DNA of 64,000 nucleotides, taken from positions 3,348,001 to 3,412,000 of the forward strand of contig NZ_CP126247.1 in NCBI RefSeq assembly GCF_030142155.1. Reading direction: 5' to 3'. Each line of letters opens with the position of its first letter. Positions within the stretch are counted from its first letter, which is position 1. Below, piece after piece: positions 16,552-27,839 of this stretch. The notes beneath the pieces were generated by a model, which searched no databases, was not told the origin of the DNA, and saw nothing but the letters and a program-made list of their open reading frames with translations. The position numbers and the translations under genes were made by a program. The stretch is from Arthrobacter sp. zg-Y820 (lineage in GTDB: Bacteria > Actinomycetota > Actinomycetes > Actinomycetales > Micrococcaceae).

Positions 16552-17064
16552 TCACAGGGACGGGACGTAGCCGTCGTCGGCGTAGTTCACGGGTTCCTGC
16601 TTCCCGGCCGGCAAGGCGCGCAGCTGGCTCCGCCGCTGGACCAGCGAAGCCAGGCTGAGCTGGTTCGCGAAGGGACGCGAGGCGGGCGGCCGCTGGCCCC
16701 GGGTGAGGGTGACGACGTCGCCGGCCAGGCCTGCGGCGAAGACCCGGCTCCGCTCCGGCGTGCGCTGCTGGATCGAGTCCAGTTCCGCGGAGAGTTCCGA
16801 GATCCGGGACCGCAGGCTGGAAACCTGGTTCTCCAGCTGCATGATGCGTTTGATGCCTTCCAGCGAGACGCCCTCCTGGGAGAGCCGCTGGACCTCGCGG
16901 AGCATGTCGATGTCATGCTGCGAGTAGCGCCGGGACCTGCCCGGCGCCCGGCTGGGGCAGACGATTCCCAGCCGGTCGTACTGCCGCAGGGTCTGCGGAT
17001 GCATGTCCGCCAACTCCGCGGCTACGGAGATCACAAAAATAGGCGCATTAACATCTATGCCCAT
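16552..17064 (-). CDS. hspR: Heat-shock repressor HspR (MerR family)
   Basis: A 170-residue MerR-type repressor that binds HAIR repeats together with DnaK as corepressor (family knowledge). The N-terminal helix-turn-helix and wing ('FVISVAAELADMHPQTLRQYDRLG', 'GRSRRYSQHDIDMLREVQRL') are followed by a coiled-coil dimerisation helix (about residues 80-115). AAGGAGG lies five bases before the ATG. It is the last gene of the dnaK-grpE-dnaJ-hspR cluster, and HAIR sites are present before dnaK and clpB, so both are its probable targets. The C-terminal ~50 residues are variable and basic. Confidence 0.92.
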   Translation of the reverse strand: MGIDVNAPIFVISVAAELADMHPQTLRQYDRLGIVCPSRAPGRSRRYSQHDIDMLREVQRLSQEGVSLEGIKRIMQLENQVSSLRSRISELSAELDSIQQRTPERSRVFAAGLAGDVVTLTRGQRPPASRPFANQLSLASLVQRRSQLRALPAGKQEPVNYADDGYVPSL

Positions 17065-17151
17065 CGTTTCCTCCTTGACAGCTGTTGACGTTTAGTAACG
17101 ATAACCCGGTTCGGCTCCCGGGGCACGGGAAACCGAACCGTGTTTGCGCTG

Positions 17152-18147
17152 CTAGAGACGTGCCTTGGACGCCAGGCCCGCTCGGGGATCCTCACCCTTC
17201 GTGGCGTCGGCGAACGCCTCGACCGCCGCCTTGGCTTCCTTGTTCAGATGAGAGGGAACGGCGACGTCGATGGTGACCAGCAGGTCGCCGTCGCCCTTGG
17301 AGGTGTGCACGCCCCGGCCCTTGACCCGCAGGGTGCGCCCGGACGGGGTTCCCGCGGGCACCTTGAGCTTGACCTTGTCGGCGGTCAGCGTGGGAACCTC
17401 GATCGTGGCGCCCAGCGCCGCCTCGGGGAAGCTCACCGGCACGTGGATGCGGATGTTGTTTCCGTCCCGGACAAAGAAATCGTGCGGCGTCACCCGGACG
17501 GTGACCATCAGGTCTCCGTTGCCGGCCGCACCGGGCTGGCCCTTGCCGCGGACCCGGATCTTCTGCCCGTCCTTGACGCCGGCCGGAACGCGGACTTCAA
17601 CGACCTCGCCGCTGGGCTCGCGCAACCCGATGACGGTTCCGTTGATGGAACCGGCGAAGGAAATGGTGGTGGTGGCCGTCCGGTCGGCACCCTTCTGCGG
17701 CGGAGCGGAGCCGAAGCCCCCGCCGAAGCCGCCGCCGCCGAACAGGTCAGCGAATTCCGGCGGAATGTTGCTGCCGCCGCCGGTGCTGTACGTGGTGCGG
17801 CGGCCGCCCGGCCGGGCGCCCTCGCCGAACAGTCCGCCAAAGAGGTCCTCAAACCCGGCACCGCCGCCGGCACCGGCACCGCCGGGACCGCCGGCCGAGA
17901 AGCGCGCGCCGCCGCCCATGGCGCGGATTGCGTCGTACTGCTGGCGCTCTTCGGCGTCGGAAAGCACCGAGTAGGCCTCCGACAGATCCTTGAACATCCG
18001 CTCAGCAGAGGGATCGCTCTGGTTCTGGTCCGGATGGTACTTGCGTGCCAGCTTCCGATACGCCTTCTTGATATCGGCTTCCGACGCGTCCTTGGGGACA
18101 CCCAGAATCTTGTAAAAATCCTTATCGACCCAATCCTGACTAGCCAA
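17152..18147 (-). CDS. dnaJ: DnaJ-type co-chaperone without zinc finger (DnaJ1/CbpA-like)
   Basis: J-domain protein of 331 residues that stimulates DnaK ATPase. The J domain has HPD at residues 38-40; a Gly/Phe-rich linker follows (about 75-130), then the two C-terminal substrate-binding beta domains (DnaJ_C). The CXXCXGXG zinc-finger repeats of classical DnaJ are missing, so this is the actinobacterial DnaJ1 or CbpA type. The start is a TTG at 18147, preceded by AAGGAAGGGG at usual spacing; no ATG or GTG fits. A strong terminator separates it from grpE, so it may need its own promoter. Confidence 0.9.
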   Translation of the reverse strand: MASQDWVDKDFYKILGVPKDASEADIKKAYRKLARKYHPDQNQSDPSAERMFKDLSEAYSVLSDAEERQQYDAIRAMGGGARFSAGGPGGAGAGGGAGFEDLFGGLFGEGARPGGRRTTYSTGGGSNIPPEFADLFGGGGFGGGFGSAPPQKGADRTATTTISFAGSINGTVIGLREPSGEVVEVRVPAGVKDGQKIRVRGKGQPGAAGNGDLMVTVRVTPHDFFVRDGNNIRIHVPVSFPEAALGATIEVPTLTADKVKLKVPAGTPSGRTLRVKGRGVHTSKGDGDLLVTIDVAVPSHLNKEAKAAVEAFADATKGEDPRAGLASKARL

Positions 18148-18218
18148 TTGGCGTCCCCTTCCTTAAGTTACTGCTCCTGCCCGCAACCCGCGGATTACGG
18201 ACCGGACGTGCACTGCTG

Positions 18219-18259
18219 AAAAAAGGTGCCCGGGGCCGCCGTGAACGGCCCCGGGCACC
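18219..18259 (-). terminator. Intrinsic terminator between grpE and dnaJ
   Basis: A perfect 14-bp stem (GGTGCCCGGGGCCG and its complement), 7-base loop, then six T on the minus strand. It sits a few bases after the grpE stop and before dnaJ. Read as a terminator it would cut transcription between grpE and dnaJ-hspR. Confidence 0.82.
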
Positions 18260-18265
18260 CGCGCC

Positions 18266-18910
18266 TTACTGCTCCGGAACGGAGACGATGACCTGGGCCG
18301 CGCGCAGCACCCTGTCGTTCGCCTTGTATCCGGCCCGCAGGATCTGCGTCACTGCGTCGAACTGGACGTCCGGGCTCTGCTGCTGGATCAACGCTTCGTG
18401 GATGTTGGGATCGAATTCGACCCCCACCTCGTCAATCCGGGTCAGCCCGTAGGTCTTCAGCGTGTTTTCCAGCTTGGTGGCGATGGACGCAAAGGGTCCC
18501 TCCGCCAAGTCGCCGTGCTGACGCGCTGCGTCGATGTCATCCAGGACCGGCATCACGGAGTTCAGGACTCCGATGACAGCCATTTCCCGGGCAACGTCGC
18601 GGTCACGCTCCACCCGCCTGCGGTAGTTGACGTATTCCGCCTGCAGCCGCAGCAGGTCATTGCGCAGCTCCGCAGCCTCCGGAGATCCTGCTTCCTGCTG
18701 CTGCGGGGGCACACCCGCGCTGTTCAGGATCTGCTCGGCCTGGGCCAGGGCATCTCCCTCAGCACCGGAGTTTTCCTCGGAAGCCTGGGCCTCCGGGGAG
18801 GCGTCCGGCTCGGCTGCCGATGAGTCCCCGGACTCGGCCGGCTGCTGGCCGGCCGGGTCGGAATCCTCAGGGTTGGACTTTTCGTTGGGGTTTTCGTTCC
18901 CTGCCGTCAT
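18266..18910 (-). CDS. grpE: Nucleotide exchange factor GrpE
   Basis: Exchanges ADP for ATP on DnaK. The 214-residue protein has a long acidic Glu/Ser/Pro-rich N-terminus (about 1-65), a coiled-coil helix ('NDLLRLQAEYVNYRRRVERD') and the C-terminal beta domain ending in 'VLRAAQVIVSVPEQ', all typical of GrpE. Length is usual for actinobacteria. The gene begins only two bases after dnaK ends, so both are made from one transcript and translation may be coupled. Confidence 0.95.
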   Translation of the reverse strand: MTAGNENPNEKSNPEDSDPAGQQPAESGDSSAAEPDASPEAQASEENSGAEGDALAQAEQILNSAGVPPQQQEAGSPEAAELRNDLLRLQAEYVNYRRRVERDRDVAREMAVIGVLNSVMPVLDDIDAARQHGDLAEGPFASIATKLENTLKTYGLTRIDEVGVEFDPNIHEALIQQQSPDVQFDAVTQILRAGYKANDRVLRAAQVIVSVPEQ

Positions 18911-18912
18911 GA

Positions 18913-21033
<2,121 letters not shown>

Positions 21034-21035
21034 CT

Positions 21036-21839
21036 ATGCGTCCTGAACAGTATTCGCACGGCCATCACCACAGCGTGGTCGGCGCCCATGCCACCCGAAC
21101 TGCCGCCGATTCCGCTGCTTACCTGCTCCCCTATCTGGAGTCCGGCATGGCGCTGCTGGATGTGGGCTGCGGGCCGGGGAGCATTACTGCCGATCTCGCC
21201 AACCTTGTGGATCCCGGGCCCGTCATCGGGCTGGACCCCTCGGAGGACGTCGTCGCCCAGGCCCGGGCCCTGGCCGCGGCGCGGGGGCTGGCGAACGTCG
21301 AGTTCACGGCCGGCAACGTGTATGACCTGGATTATCCGGACGGAACGTTCGACGTCGTCCACGCCCACCAGGTGCTCCAGCACCTGACCGATCCGGTGGC
21401 TGCCCTGCGCGAGATGCGGCGTGTGACCCGGCCCGGCGGCCTGGTGGCGGTGCGCGACGCCGACTTCCACGGCATGAGCTGGTATCCGGAACTGCCCGAA
21501 CTCACGGAGTGGATGGAGACCTACCAGCAGATCGCCCGCGGCAACGCCGCCGAGCCCGACGCCGGCCGGCGGCTCGTCGCGTGGACCCTGGAAGCCGGTT
21601 TCACCGAGTTTGAACCGTCGGCGTCCAACTGGCTCTACGCCACCCCGGAGCGGCGTGCCTGGTTCGGAGACGGCTGGGCGGACCGGGTGCTGCACTCTGC
21701 CTTCGCGGACCAGGCGCTGGAACGGGAGCTGACCGACCCGGCCGGCCTCGCCCGGATGGCCGCCGGCTGGCGACGCTGGACGCAGGCACCGGACGGCTGG
21801 TTCCTGCTCCCCTCCGGCGAGATCATCGCGTGGGCCTGA
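21036..21839 (+). CDS. Class I SAM-dependent methyltransferase (UbiE-like)
   Basis: A 267-residue methyltransferase with the UbiE/Methyltransf_11 core: LLDVGCGPGSITADLA (about residues 40-55), VIGLDPSED, NVEFTAGNVYDLDYPDGTFDVVHAHQVLQH and 'VTRPGGLVAVRDADF'. A His-rich N-terminus (HGHHHSVV) precedes it. Substrate unknown. The ATG at 21036 has no ribosome site, but TATCCT (21024-21029) ends six bases before it, so the mRNA is probably leaderless. It is divergent from dnaK and followed by the phosphatase gene, which has its own -10 box. Confidence 0.85.
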   Translation: MRPEQYSHGHHHSVVGAHATRTAADSAAYLLPYLESGMALLDVGCGPGSITADLANLVDPGPVIGLDPSEDVVAQARALAAARGLANVEFTAGNVYDLDYPDGTFDVVHAHQVLQHLTDPVAALREMRRVTRPGGLVAVRDADFHGMSWYPELPELTEWMETYQQIARGNAAEPDAGRRLVAWTLEAGFTEFEPSASNWLYATPERRAWFGDGWADRVLHSAFADQALERELTDPAGLARMAAGWRRWTQAPDGWFLLPSGEIIAWA

Positions 21840-21866
21840 CGGAGCAACCCTCGGTAGGCTGAAAGC

Positions 21867-22388
21867 ATGTACCGAATCATGACGGTCTGCACCGGCAACA
21901 TCTGCCGCTCACCGATGGCCCAGTTCTGCCTCGCCCGCGCTTTCGACGACGCCGGGCTGGGGTCGGAGGTCACCGTCGATTCCACCGGCGTCACCGGATG
22001 GGAGGCCGGGCGCCCGATGGATGACCGCACCTTCGCGGAGCTGGCCGGCCACGGATTTGCGCCCCAGGAACTCGCTCCCTTCCGGGCGCGTGCCTTCACC
22101 GCTGACGACTTTGCGCACCGGGACCTGATCCTGGCGATGGATTACGGACACCTGCTGGAGCTGCAGGACCGGGCGGGCAGCGCCCGGGACCGCGGAAAAG
22201 TGCGGATGATCCGCAGCTTCGATCCCGCCTCGGCCGGCCTGCCGCCGGAAAAACAGGGCATCGACGACCCCTGGTACGGCGACATGAGCGACTTCGATTC
22301 CTCCTACGCCCTGATCCAGGCGTCGGTGCCGGGCGTGGTGGAATACGTCCGCGCCGCCCTGGACGCCGCCGGGTCCGCCGACCAGTGA
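21867..22388 (+). CDS. Low-molecular-weight protein-tyrosine phosphatase
   Basis: A 173-residue cysteine phosphatase. The P-loop CX5R is C8-TGNIC-R14-S at the N-terminus, and the general-acid Asp lies in 'GIDDPWYGDMSDF' near residue 133. The acidic and aromatic surroundings fit the LMW-PTP family of actinobacteria, whose targets include signalling and polysaccharide-export kinases. TAGGCT ends six bases before the ATG (leaderless). Its TGA overlaps the GTG of the kinase-PabB gene by four bases, so the two are translationally coupled. Confidence 0.93.
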   Translation: MYRIMTVCTGNICRSPMAQFCLARAFDDAGLGSEVTVDSTGVTGWEAGRPMDDRTFAELAGHGFAPQELAPFRARAFTADDFAHRDLILAMDYGHLLELQDRAGSARDRGKVRMIRSFDPASAGLPPEKQGIDDPWYGDMSDFDSSYALIQASVPGVVEYVRAALDAAGSADQ

Positions 22389-24550
22389 CGGGTCCCGCCG
22401 CGGCCGGCACTACGGCCGGCGCCGCCGCCCTGCCCGTCCTCATCGCGGTCGACGGCTTGTCCGGCGCCGGCAAGACCACCCTCGCCGTCGAACTTGCGGC
22501 AGCACTGCGCGCCCACCACTCGGTCTCGCTGTTCCATCTGGAGGATCTGTACCCCGGATGGGACGGGCTGGCGGCCGGGATCGCCGCCTTCCGCGAGCAC
22601 GTTGCCGTGCCGCTGGCCGCCGGCCGGACCGCCCGGTGGCGGGCCTGGGACTGGGCAGCCGGCGAGTACGGCGAGATCCGCAGCACGGCACCGGCCGACA
22701 TCGTCATCTTTGAAGGAGTCGGCGCCTCCAGCGCCGGCGTGCGGGACCTGCTCGACGCCGCCGTCTGGGTCTCCGCGCCGACCCATCTGCGCCGGGAGCG
22801 TGCGCTGGCCCGCGACGGCGACACCTACGCCCCGCACTGGGAGCGGTGGGCCGCGCAGGAACGCGCCTGGACGGCCGGTGATCCGGCCGCTGCCGCCGCC
22901 GACATCCGAGTGGACCGGCAGCACCTTCACGGGGAGCCGGTTGCCGCCGCAGCCTTTGTCCTGCGCGCGCTCGGCGAACTGCAGGTGCCCCGGCTCCAAT
23001 CCGGCTGGCCGGGTGCCAACGCTGCGGCCGGCACCGTGCGGGTGGACCGGCTGGACACCTGGATCGCGCCCGAGCGGCTCTTCGCCAGCCTTTATGCCGA
23101 CGCACCGCGGGCGGTCTGGCTGGACAGCTCCAGTGCGGCAGCACCGTCGGGGACCACCGAAGTGTCCGGCGCAGTGTCCGGAGCCGCACAGGTCGCGGCC
23201 CGCAGCCGGTACAGCATCATGGCCGACGACGGCGGTCCGCTCGGCCGCTACGCGGAGCACCGGAGCGGCATCACCACCGTCGTGTCGGGACCCGTGACGG
23301 CCTTGCACCGCGGTCCGTTTTTCCCCTGGCTGGATTCGGTCTGGGGCCGGCCGCGCGCCACGGTCAGCGCCGATTATCCGTGCGGATTTGCGCTGGGCTG
23401 GCTGGGTTTCCTGGGGTATGAGCTCAAGCGGGAAACCGGCGGCACCGACATCCCCCTGCCGCCCGGGGCAGCACCGGACGCCGCCCTGATCTTCGCCGGC
23501 CGCGCGGTGGTCCTGGACCACGAGCAGGAGTGCCTCTATGTCCTGACCCTGGCGGATCCGCTGGCCCCGGCCCCCTCGGATCCGGGGAACGGCGGTGACA
23601 GCGACGACGGCGGCGGCGGCGGCGGCGGGTGGACGGCTCAGGTGAAACGCGCCGTGGAAACCGCCGCCCAGAAACCGCCCGCTCCGGACCTGCCCGCTCC
23701 GGCGCGGTTTGCCGTGCGCGACAGCCGGGACGCGTATCTGGCCAAGGTCCGCGCCGCGCAGCAGGAGATCGGCAACGGAAACTCCTATGAGGTCTGCCTG
23801 ACCACCTCGCTGACCGCGCAGCTGCCCGCCCCGCCGGCCGGCGGGGAGGTGCTGGCCCTGTATCGGGCGCTGCGGCGGCGCAGCCCCGCTCCGTTCGCTT
23901 CCCTGCTGCGGTTCGGCAGCTTCTGCCTGGCCGGAACGTCACCGGAGCGGTTCCTCGCCCTGGACGTGCCGGGACGGATCCGCGCGGAACCCATCAAGGG
24001 CACCCGGCCGCGCGGAGCCACCGCGGCGGAAGACCGGAGGCTGGAGGCGGATTTGGTGTCCTCGCTGAAGGACCGGGCGGAGAACGTCATGATCGTTGAC
24101 CTGCTGCGCAACGACCTGTCCCATTGCGCCGTTCCGGGGTCCGTCACCGTTCCCCGGCTGTGCGCCGTGGAAAGCTACGCCACCGTCCATCAGCTGGTCA
24201 GCACCGTGGACGCCCGGCTGCGCCCCGGCGCGTCCCGGGCCGAAGCCGTTGCCGCGGCGTTCCCGCCGGGATCGATGACCGGCGCCCCGAAGATCAGCAC
24301 CATGGCCATCCTGGACCGGCTGGAGGGCGCCCCGCGCGGTGCCTATTCCGGCGTCGTCGGCTGGTTCTCCCTGACCGGGGCCGCGGATCTGTCGGTGGTG
24401 ATCCGCACGCTGGAAATCCAGGGCACGGCCCTGACCCTCGGGGTGGGCGGCGCCGTCACTGCGGATTCGGATCCCGCGGCCGAGTGGGAGGAGATCCGGG
24501 CCAAGGCGTTCGGTGTCCTCAGCGCCTTGGGATCCCGGTTCCCGGACTAG
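22385..24550 (+). CDS. Fusion: P-loop kinase-like domain plus aminodeoxychorismate synthase component I
   Basis: A 721-residue bifunctional-looking protein. Residues 1-210 form a P-loop domain with Walker A G24-LSGAGK-T31 and a uridine-kinase-like arrangement ('FHLEDLYPGWDGL', 'DIVIFEGVGAS'). From about residue 215 it is a chorismate-utilising PabB/TrpE-type enzyme ('SYEVCLTTSLTAQL', 'NVMIVDLLRNDLS', 'GSMTGAPKISTM'). The motif PIKGT at about 536-540 carries the Lys that marks PabB; anthranilate synthases have PIAGT. This makes 4-amino-4-deoxychorismate for folate, or a related product. The amidotransferase PabA is not in the window. A Gly-rich linker lies near residue 405. GTG start, coupled to the phosphatase gene. 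Confidence 0.88.
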   Translation: MTGPAAAGTTAGAAALPVLIAVDGLSGAGKTTLAVELAAALRAHHSVSLFHLEDLYPGWDGLAAGIAAFREHVAVPLAAGRTARWRAWDWAAGEYGEIRSTAPADIVIFEGVGASSAGVRDLLDAAVWVSAPTHLRRERALARDGDTYAPHWERWAAQERAWTAGDPAAAAADIRVDRQHLHGEPVAAAAFVLRALGELQVPRLQSGWPGANAAAGTVRVDRLDTWIAPERLFASLYADAPRAVWLDSSSAAAPSGTTEVSGAVSGAAQVAARSRYSIMADDGGPLGRYAEHRSGITTVVSGPVTALHRGPFFPWLDSVWGRPRATVSADYPCGFALGWLGFLGYELKRETGGTDIPLPPGAAPDAALIFAGRAVVLDHEQECLYVLTLADPLAPAPSDPGNGGDSDDGGGGGGGWTAQVKRAVETAAQKPPAPDLPAPARFAVRDSRDAYLAKVRAAQQEIGNGNSYEVCLTTSLTAQLPAPPAGGEVLALYRALRRRSPAPFASLLRFGSFCLAGTSPERFLALDVPGRIRAEPIKGTRPRGATAAEDRRLEADLVSSLKDRAENVMIVDLLRNDLSHCAVPGSVTVPRLCAVESYATVHQLVSTVDARLRPGASRAEAVAAAFPPGSMTGAPKISTMAILDRLEGAPRGAYSGVVGWFSLTGAADLSVVIRTLEIQGTALTLGVGGAVTADSDPAAEWEEIRAKAFGVLSALGSRFPD

Positions 24551-26026
24551 CTACTGCAGCGTGGCGGTGAGCCGGCAGACGTTGTCCACGTAGCGCTGCC
24601 AGACGGGCCGGCCCACCCAGTCCGAGAGCAGCAGTTCCCGGGACATGGAACGGTAGGTGTCCTCGATCCGTCGTGTCTTGGCCACGATGTCGCCGTCGAA
24701 CATCATGATCGACACTTCCAGGTTCAGGGAGAAGGACCGCATGTCCATGTTCGAGGAGCCGAGCACCGTCACCTCGTTGTCGATGGTGAAATGCTTGGCG
24801 TGGAGAACCAGCGGCTTCGGGTAAAGGTAGATCCGGATGCCGGCGCGCAGCAGCGCCTCGTAGTAGGACCGCTGGGCATGGTCCACCAGGAACTGGTCTC
24901 CCTTCTCGGAGACGAACAGCTCCACCTGCACGCCGCGCTGGGCCGCCGTCGTAATCGCGTACAGCAGCGAATCGTCCGGGACGAAGTAGGGGCTGGTGAT
25001 GGAAATGCGGTCCGACGCCGAATACATCAGGGAGGTGAAGAGGCGAAGGTTGTTTTCCGTCGTGAAGCCGGGCCCGCTGGGCACCACCTGGCAGGTGACA
25101 TCGCCGGGATGCGTGGTCCACTCGTAGAGGCTTAGTTCGCGCTCCAGGTTCTCATCGGTTTCCGCGTTCCAGTCCGTGGCAAACACCACGTTGATCTCAT
25201 CGATGACCGGCCCCTCCACGCGCGCCATCAGCTCCACCCATCTGCGGCCCGATCTATGGTTGCGGCGCTTGCGGTAGGACGCCTCCACCATGTTCTGCGA
25301 TCCGGTGTAGGCCACCAGCCCGTCCACCACCAGGATTTTCCGGTGGTTGCGCAGGTCCGGGCGGCGCCACTGGCCGCGGGCCGGCAGGATGGGCAGCATC
25401 CGCTTCCACTGGATCTCGCTGCTGCGCAGTTCCCGCAGCAGCGTCCGGTAGCCCTTCACCCGCAGCGTGCCGATGTGGTCGAACAGCAGGCGCACCCGCA
25501 CGCCGCGGGCCGCCGCTTCCTTCAGCGCAGCAAAGAAGTCCCGGGTGACGTCGTCGTAGCTCATGATGTAAAACTCGACGTGCACGTAATCCCGCGCGGT
25601 GCGGACCAGGTCGGTCATCTCCCGGATTGACTCGTTGTAGTCCCGCTGCAGATCCACTTTGTTGCCGTCCAGGCTCGGAAACGATCCGAGCCTGCGGTTC
25701 AGCTCGGTCGCGGAGACTACCCATTCCGGACCGGAATACCGGCTGCCTTCGGCCTCGAGCTCGCGGGTGTTCTCACGCACGGCCCGGTTGATTTCAGCTT
25801 GGCGCTTGACCCGGTGTTCGGAGAGCCGGAAATTGCCGAACAGCAGGAACAGGATGATTCCGGGTACCGGAAGGAAGAAAATGCACAGCAGCCAAGCCAT
25901 GGCCGTGGTGGGCCGCCGGTTGCCGGGGACCACGCCCAGCGCAACAATCCGGATTGCGTAGTCGAGGACGGTCAGTGCGGTGACAATCCAGACGGGAAGC
26001 GTTGTCCCGGTTAATGCCACCCACAC
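24551..26026 (-). CDS. cls: Cardiolipin synthase (phospholipase D family)
   Basis: A 491-residue inner-membrane enzyme that joins phosphatidyl groups to form cardiolipin. Two N-terminal transmembrane helices (PLDc_N) are followed by two HKD catalytic motifs: H-R-K-x4-D in 'NHRKILVVDG' near residue 227 and H-A-K-x4-D in 'LHAKHFTID' near 406. The spacing and the 'GSQNM' / 'GSSNMD' partners are those of bacterial Cls. Start is the GTG at 26026 with GGGAG six bases upstream. It is encoded against the flanking folate-type genes and appears to be a single gene. Confidence 0.93.
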   Translation of the reverse strand: MWVALTGTTLPVWIVTALTVLDYAIRIVALGVVPGNRRPTTAMAWLLCIFFLPVPGIILFLLFGNFRLSEHRVKRQAEINRAVRENTRELEAEGSRYSGPEWVVSATELNRRLGSFPSLDGNKVDLQRDYNESIREMTDLVRTARDYVHVEFYIMSYDDVTRDFFAALKEAAARGVRVRLLFDHIGTLRVKGYRTLLRELRSSEIQWKRMLPILPARGQWRRPDLRNHRKILVVDGLVAYTGSQNMVEASYRKRRNHRSGRRWVELMARVEGPVIDEINVVFATDWNAETDENLERELSLYEWTTHPGDVTCQVVPSGPGFTTENNLRLFTSLMYSASDRISITSPYFVPDDSLLYAITTAAQRGVQVELFVSEKGDQFLVDHAQRSYYEALLRAGIRIYLYPKPLVLHAKHFTIDNEVTVLGSSNMDMRSFSLNLEVSIMMFDGDIVAKTRRIEDTYRSMSRELLLSDWVGRPVWQRYVDNVCRLTATLQ

Positions 26027-26094
26027 ACGACGCTCCCATCAGCAGATCCAAACCTCCACCCTAGTCTGCCGCACAGGCAAACTAGGCTGGGTTC

Positions 26095-26979
26095 ATGACT
26101 GTTCTGGTATTTCTGGACCCTGGATTCCCCGAAGGCCGCCTTGCTGACGCTTCCGAACCGCAGCTGATGGCCACTGACCTCGGCGCCACCCGCGGCGACG
26201 GCATCTTTGAATCGATGCTTGCCGTCGACGGCAAGCCCCGCAAAATGGCCGCGCACCTGGACCGGCTGGCCTCGTCGGCGCAGGCCCTGGACCTTGTGCC
26301 GCCGGCCCGGGACGCGTGGGAACGTGCGGTGGCCACCGCGCTCGCCCAGCTGTTGCTGCAGGCGGGGCCGGGCGAGGCAGTGGTGAAGCTGCTGCTGACC
26401 CGCGGCGTCGAAGGGGCTGCTTCCCCCACGGCCTGGGTGGCTGCCTCCCCTCTTCCGGCCGGCTCCCGGGAACGCACTGCCGACGGGCTCGCCGTCCTGC
26501 TGCTGGACCGCGGCTACGACAGCACCCTCGCCGAACGGGCGCCGTGGCTGCTGCTCGGCGCCAAGACGCTCTCCTACGCGGTGAATATGGCGGCGCTGCG
26601 CTACGCCAAGGCCAACGGCGCCGATGACGTCATTTTCACGTCCTCGGACGGCAAGGTGCTGGAGGGGCCGACGTCGAGCGTCATCCTGGCGGTGGAGGAA
26701 GACGGGGTGAAAACGCTGCTGACCCCCGAGCTGGAGAGCGGCATCCTGCCCGGCACCACCCAGCGCGCCCTGTTCGACGCCGCCGAAGCGGCAGGCTGGG
26801 CCCGCGGGTACGGCCCGCTGGAACCGGCGCACCTGATGGAGGCCGACGCCGTGTGGCTGGTGTCCAGCATTCGCCTGCTGGCCCCGGTGACCTCCATCGA
26901 CGGAACACCGATCAGCTCATCGCCTGCCCTGACCGAGGAGCTGACCAGCCTGCTGCGCGAGGCCCTGTCGGAGGCCTGA
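26095..26979 (+). CDS. Class IV aminotransferase / aminodeoxychorismate lyase-like
   Basis: A 294-residue PLP enzyme of fold type IV. 'DLGATRGDGIFESM' near residue 28 and the Schiff-base Lys at about residue 157 ('GAKTLSYA') fit aminodeoxychorismate lyase (PabC) or branched-chain/D-amino-acid aminotransferases. The nearby PabB-type fusion makes a PabC role in p-aminobenzoate synthesis the best guess. The motif 'GKVLEGPTSSVI' binds the phosphate. TAGGCT (26083-26088) ends six bases before the ATG (leaderless). It converges on the ykoC-type gene with 14 bases between stops. Confidence 0.85.
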   Translation: MTVLVFLDPGFPEGRLADASEPQLMATDLGATRGDGIFESMLAVDGKPRKMAAHLDRLASSAQALDLVPPARDAWERAVATALAQLLLQAGPGEAVVKLLLTRGVEGAASPTAWVAASPLPAGSRERTADGLAVLLLDRGYDSTLAERAPWLLLGAKTLSYAVNMAALRYAKANGADDVIFTSSDGKVLEGPTSSVILAVEEDGVKTLLTPELESGILPGTTQRALFDAAEAAGWARGYGPLEPAHLMEADAVWLVSSIRLLAPVTSIDGTPISSSPALTEELTSLLREALSEA

Positions 26980-26993
26980 CCCGCCGACCGGGC

Positions 26994-27839
26994 CTAGGTC
27001 AGGATGAAATTGAACGTCCCGGCCAGCGCCGCGGCGGCCAGGGCGGCGCTGGCCAGCAGCACGCCGTACAGGGTCACCCACACGTCGATCCCGGTGAACG
27101 CCGAGGTCCGCGCCCAGGTCCTGTTCCCGCTGCCGAAACCGCGCGCCTCCATGGCCGCGGCGAGGCGGGTGGCGCGGCGCACCGCCTGGACCAGCAGCGC
27201 CACCGACTGGCCGCCGAAGGACCGGGCCCGGGCCAGCGCCCCGGAATCCGAACCGACGCCGCGGGCGTGCCGGGCCATGCCCAGGCTCTGCCATTCGGTA
27301 ACCAGCAGCCCGACCAGGCGCATCGCGGCCAGCGCGCCGAGCACGAACCGGTGCGGCAGCCGCAGTTTCTGGGCCAGGGCGTCCGCCAGGTCCGTGGGAT
27401 CCGTCGACACCAGCAGATAGATCCCGGGCAGGGCGATGGCCAGTCCCCGAAGCCCGATGGCAATGCCGGCGGCCACTGAATCGGAGGTGAACAGCAGCGG
27501 TCCGGCGTCCAGCAGCACGGCACCGGTCTTCTCGGCCAGCAGGGCGGTTCCGTAGGCACCGAGCAAGGCGGCCAGGACCAGCGGCCAGATGCGTTTGAGC
27601 AGGGTGAGCGGCGGGATCCGCAGCAGCGGCAGCAGGATCAGCTCGCCGGCCAGGACAATTCCGGAGCTGATCCAGTCAACGCTCACCAGCACGGCCAGCG
27701 TGAGCGCCAGGGCGGCGGCGAGCTTGGACAGCGGGTTGGCCCGCTCCAGCAACGTTCCGGCCGGACGCCGGGAGGGGTTGCGCAGATCGGTGCGCCCGGT
27801 CCGTTCGGGCGCCGTCGCCGGTTCCCCGGGCCGGCTCAC
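26994..27839 (-). CDS. ykoC: ECF transporter transmembrane (T) component, YkoC-like
   Basis: Integral membrane coupling subunit of an energy-coupling-factor importer, 281 residues. It has about five hydrophobic segments and the paired Ala-Arg-Gly motifs ('MARHARGVG' and 'AMEARGFG') in the cytoplasmic helices that dock on the ATPases. The GTG at 27839 overlaps the ATPase stop (GTGA). It is the last gene of the ykoE-ykoD-ykoC unit under the TPP riboswitch, so the transported substrate is likely the thiamine precursor hydroxymethylpyrimidine or thiamine. Confidence 0.85.
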   Translation of the reverse strand: MSRPGEPATAPERTGRTDLRNPSRRPAGTLLERANPLSKLAAALALTLAVLVSVDWISSGIVLAGELILLPLLRIPPLTLLKRIWPLVLAALLGAYGTALLAEKTGAVLLDAGPLLFTSDSVAAGIAIGLRGLAIALPGIYLLVSTDPTDLADALAQKLRLPHRFVLGALAAMRLVGLLVTEWQSLGMARHARGVGSDSGALARARSFGGQSVALLVQAVRRATRLAAAMEARGFGSGNRTWARTSAFTGIDVWVTLYGVLLASAALAAAALAGTFNFILT

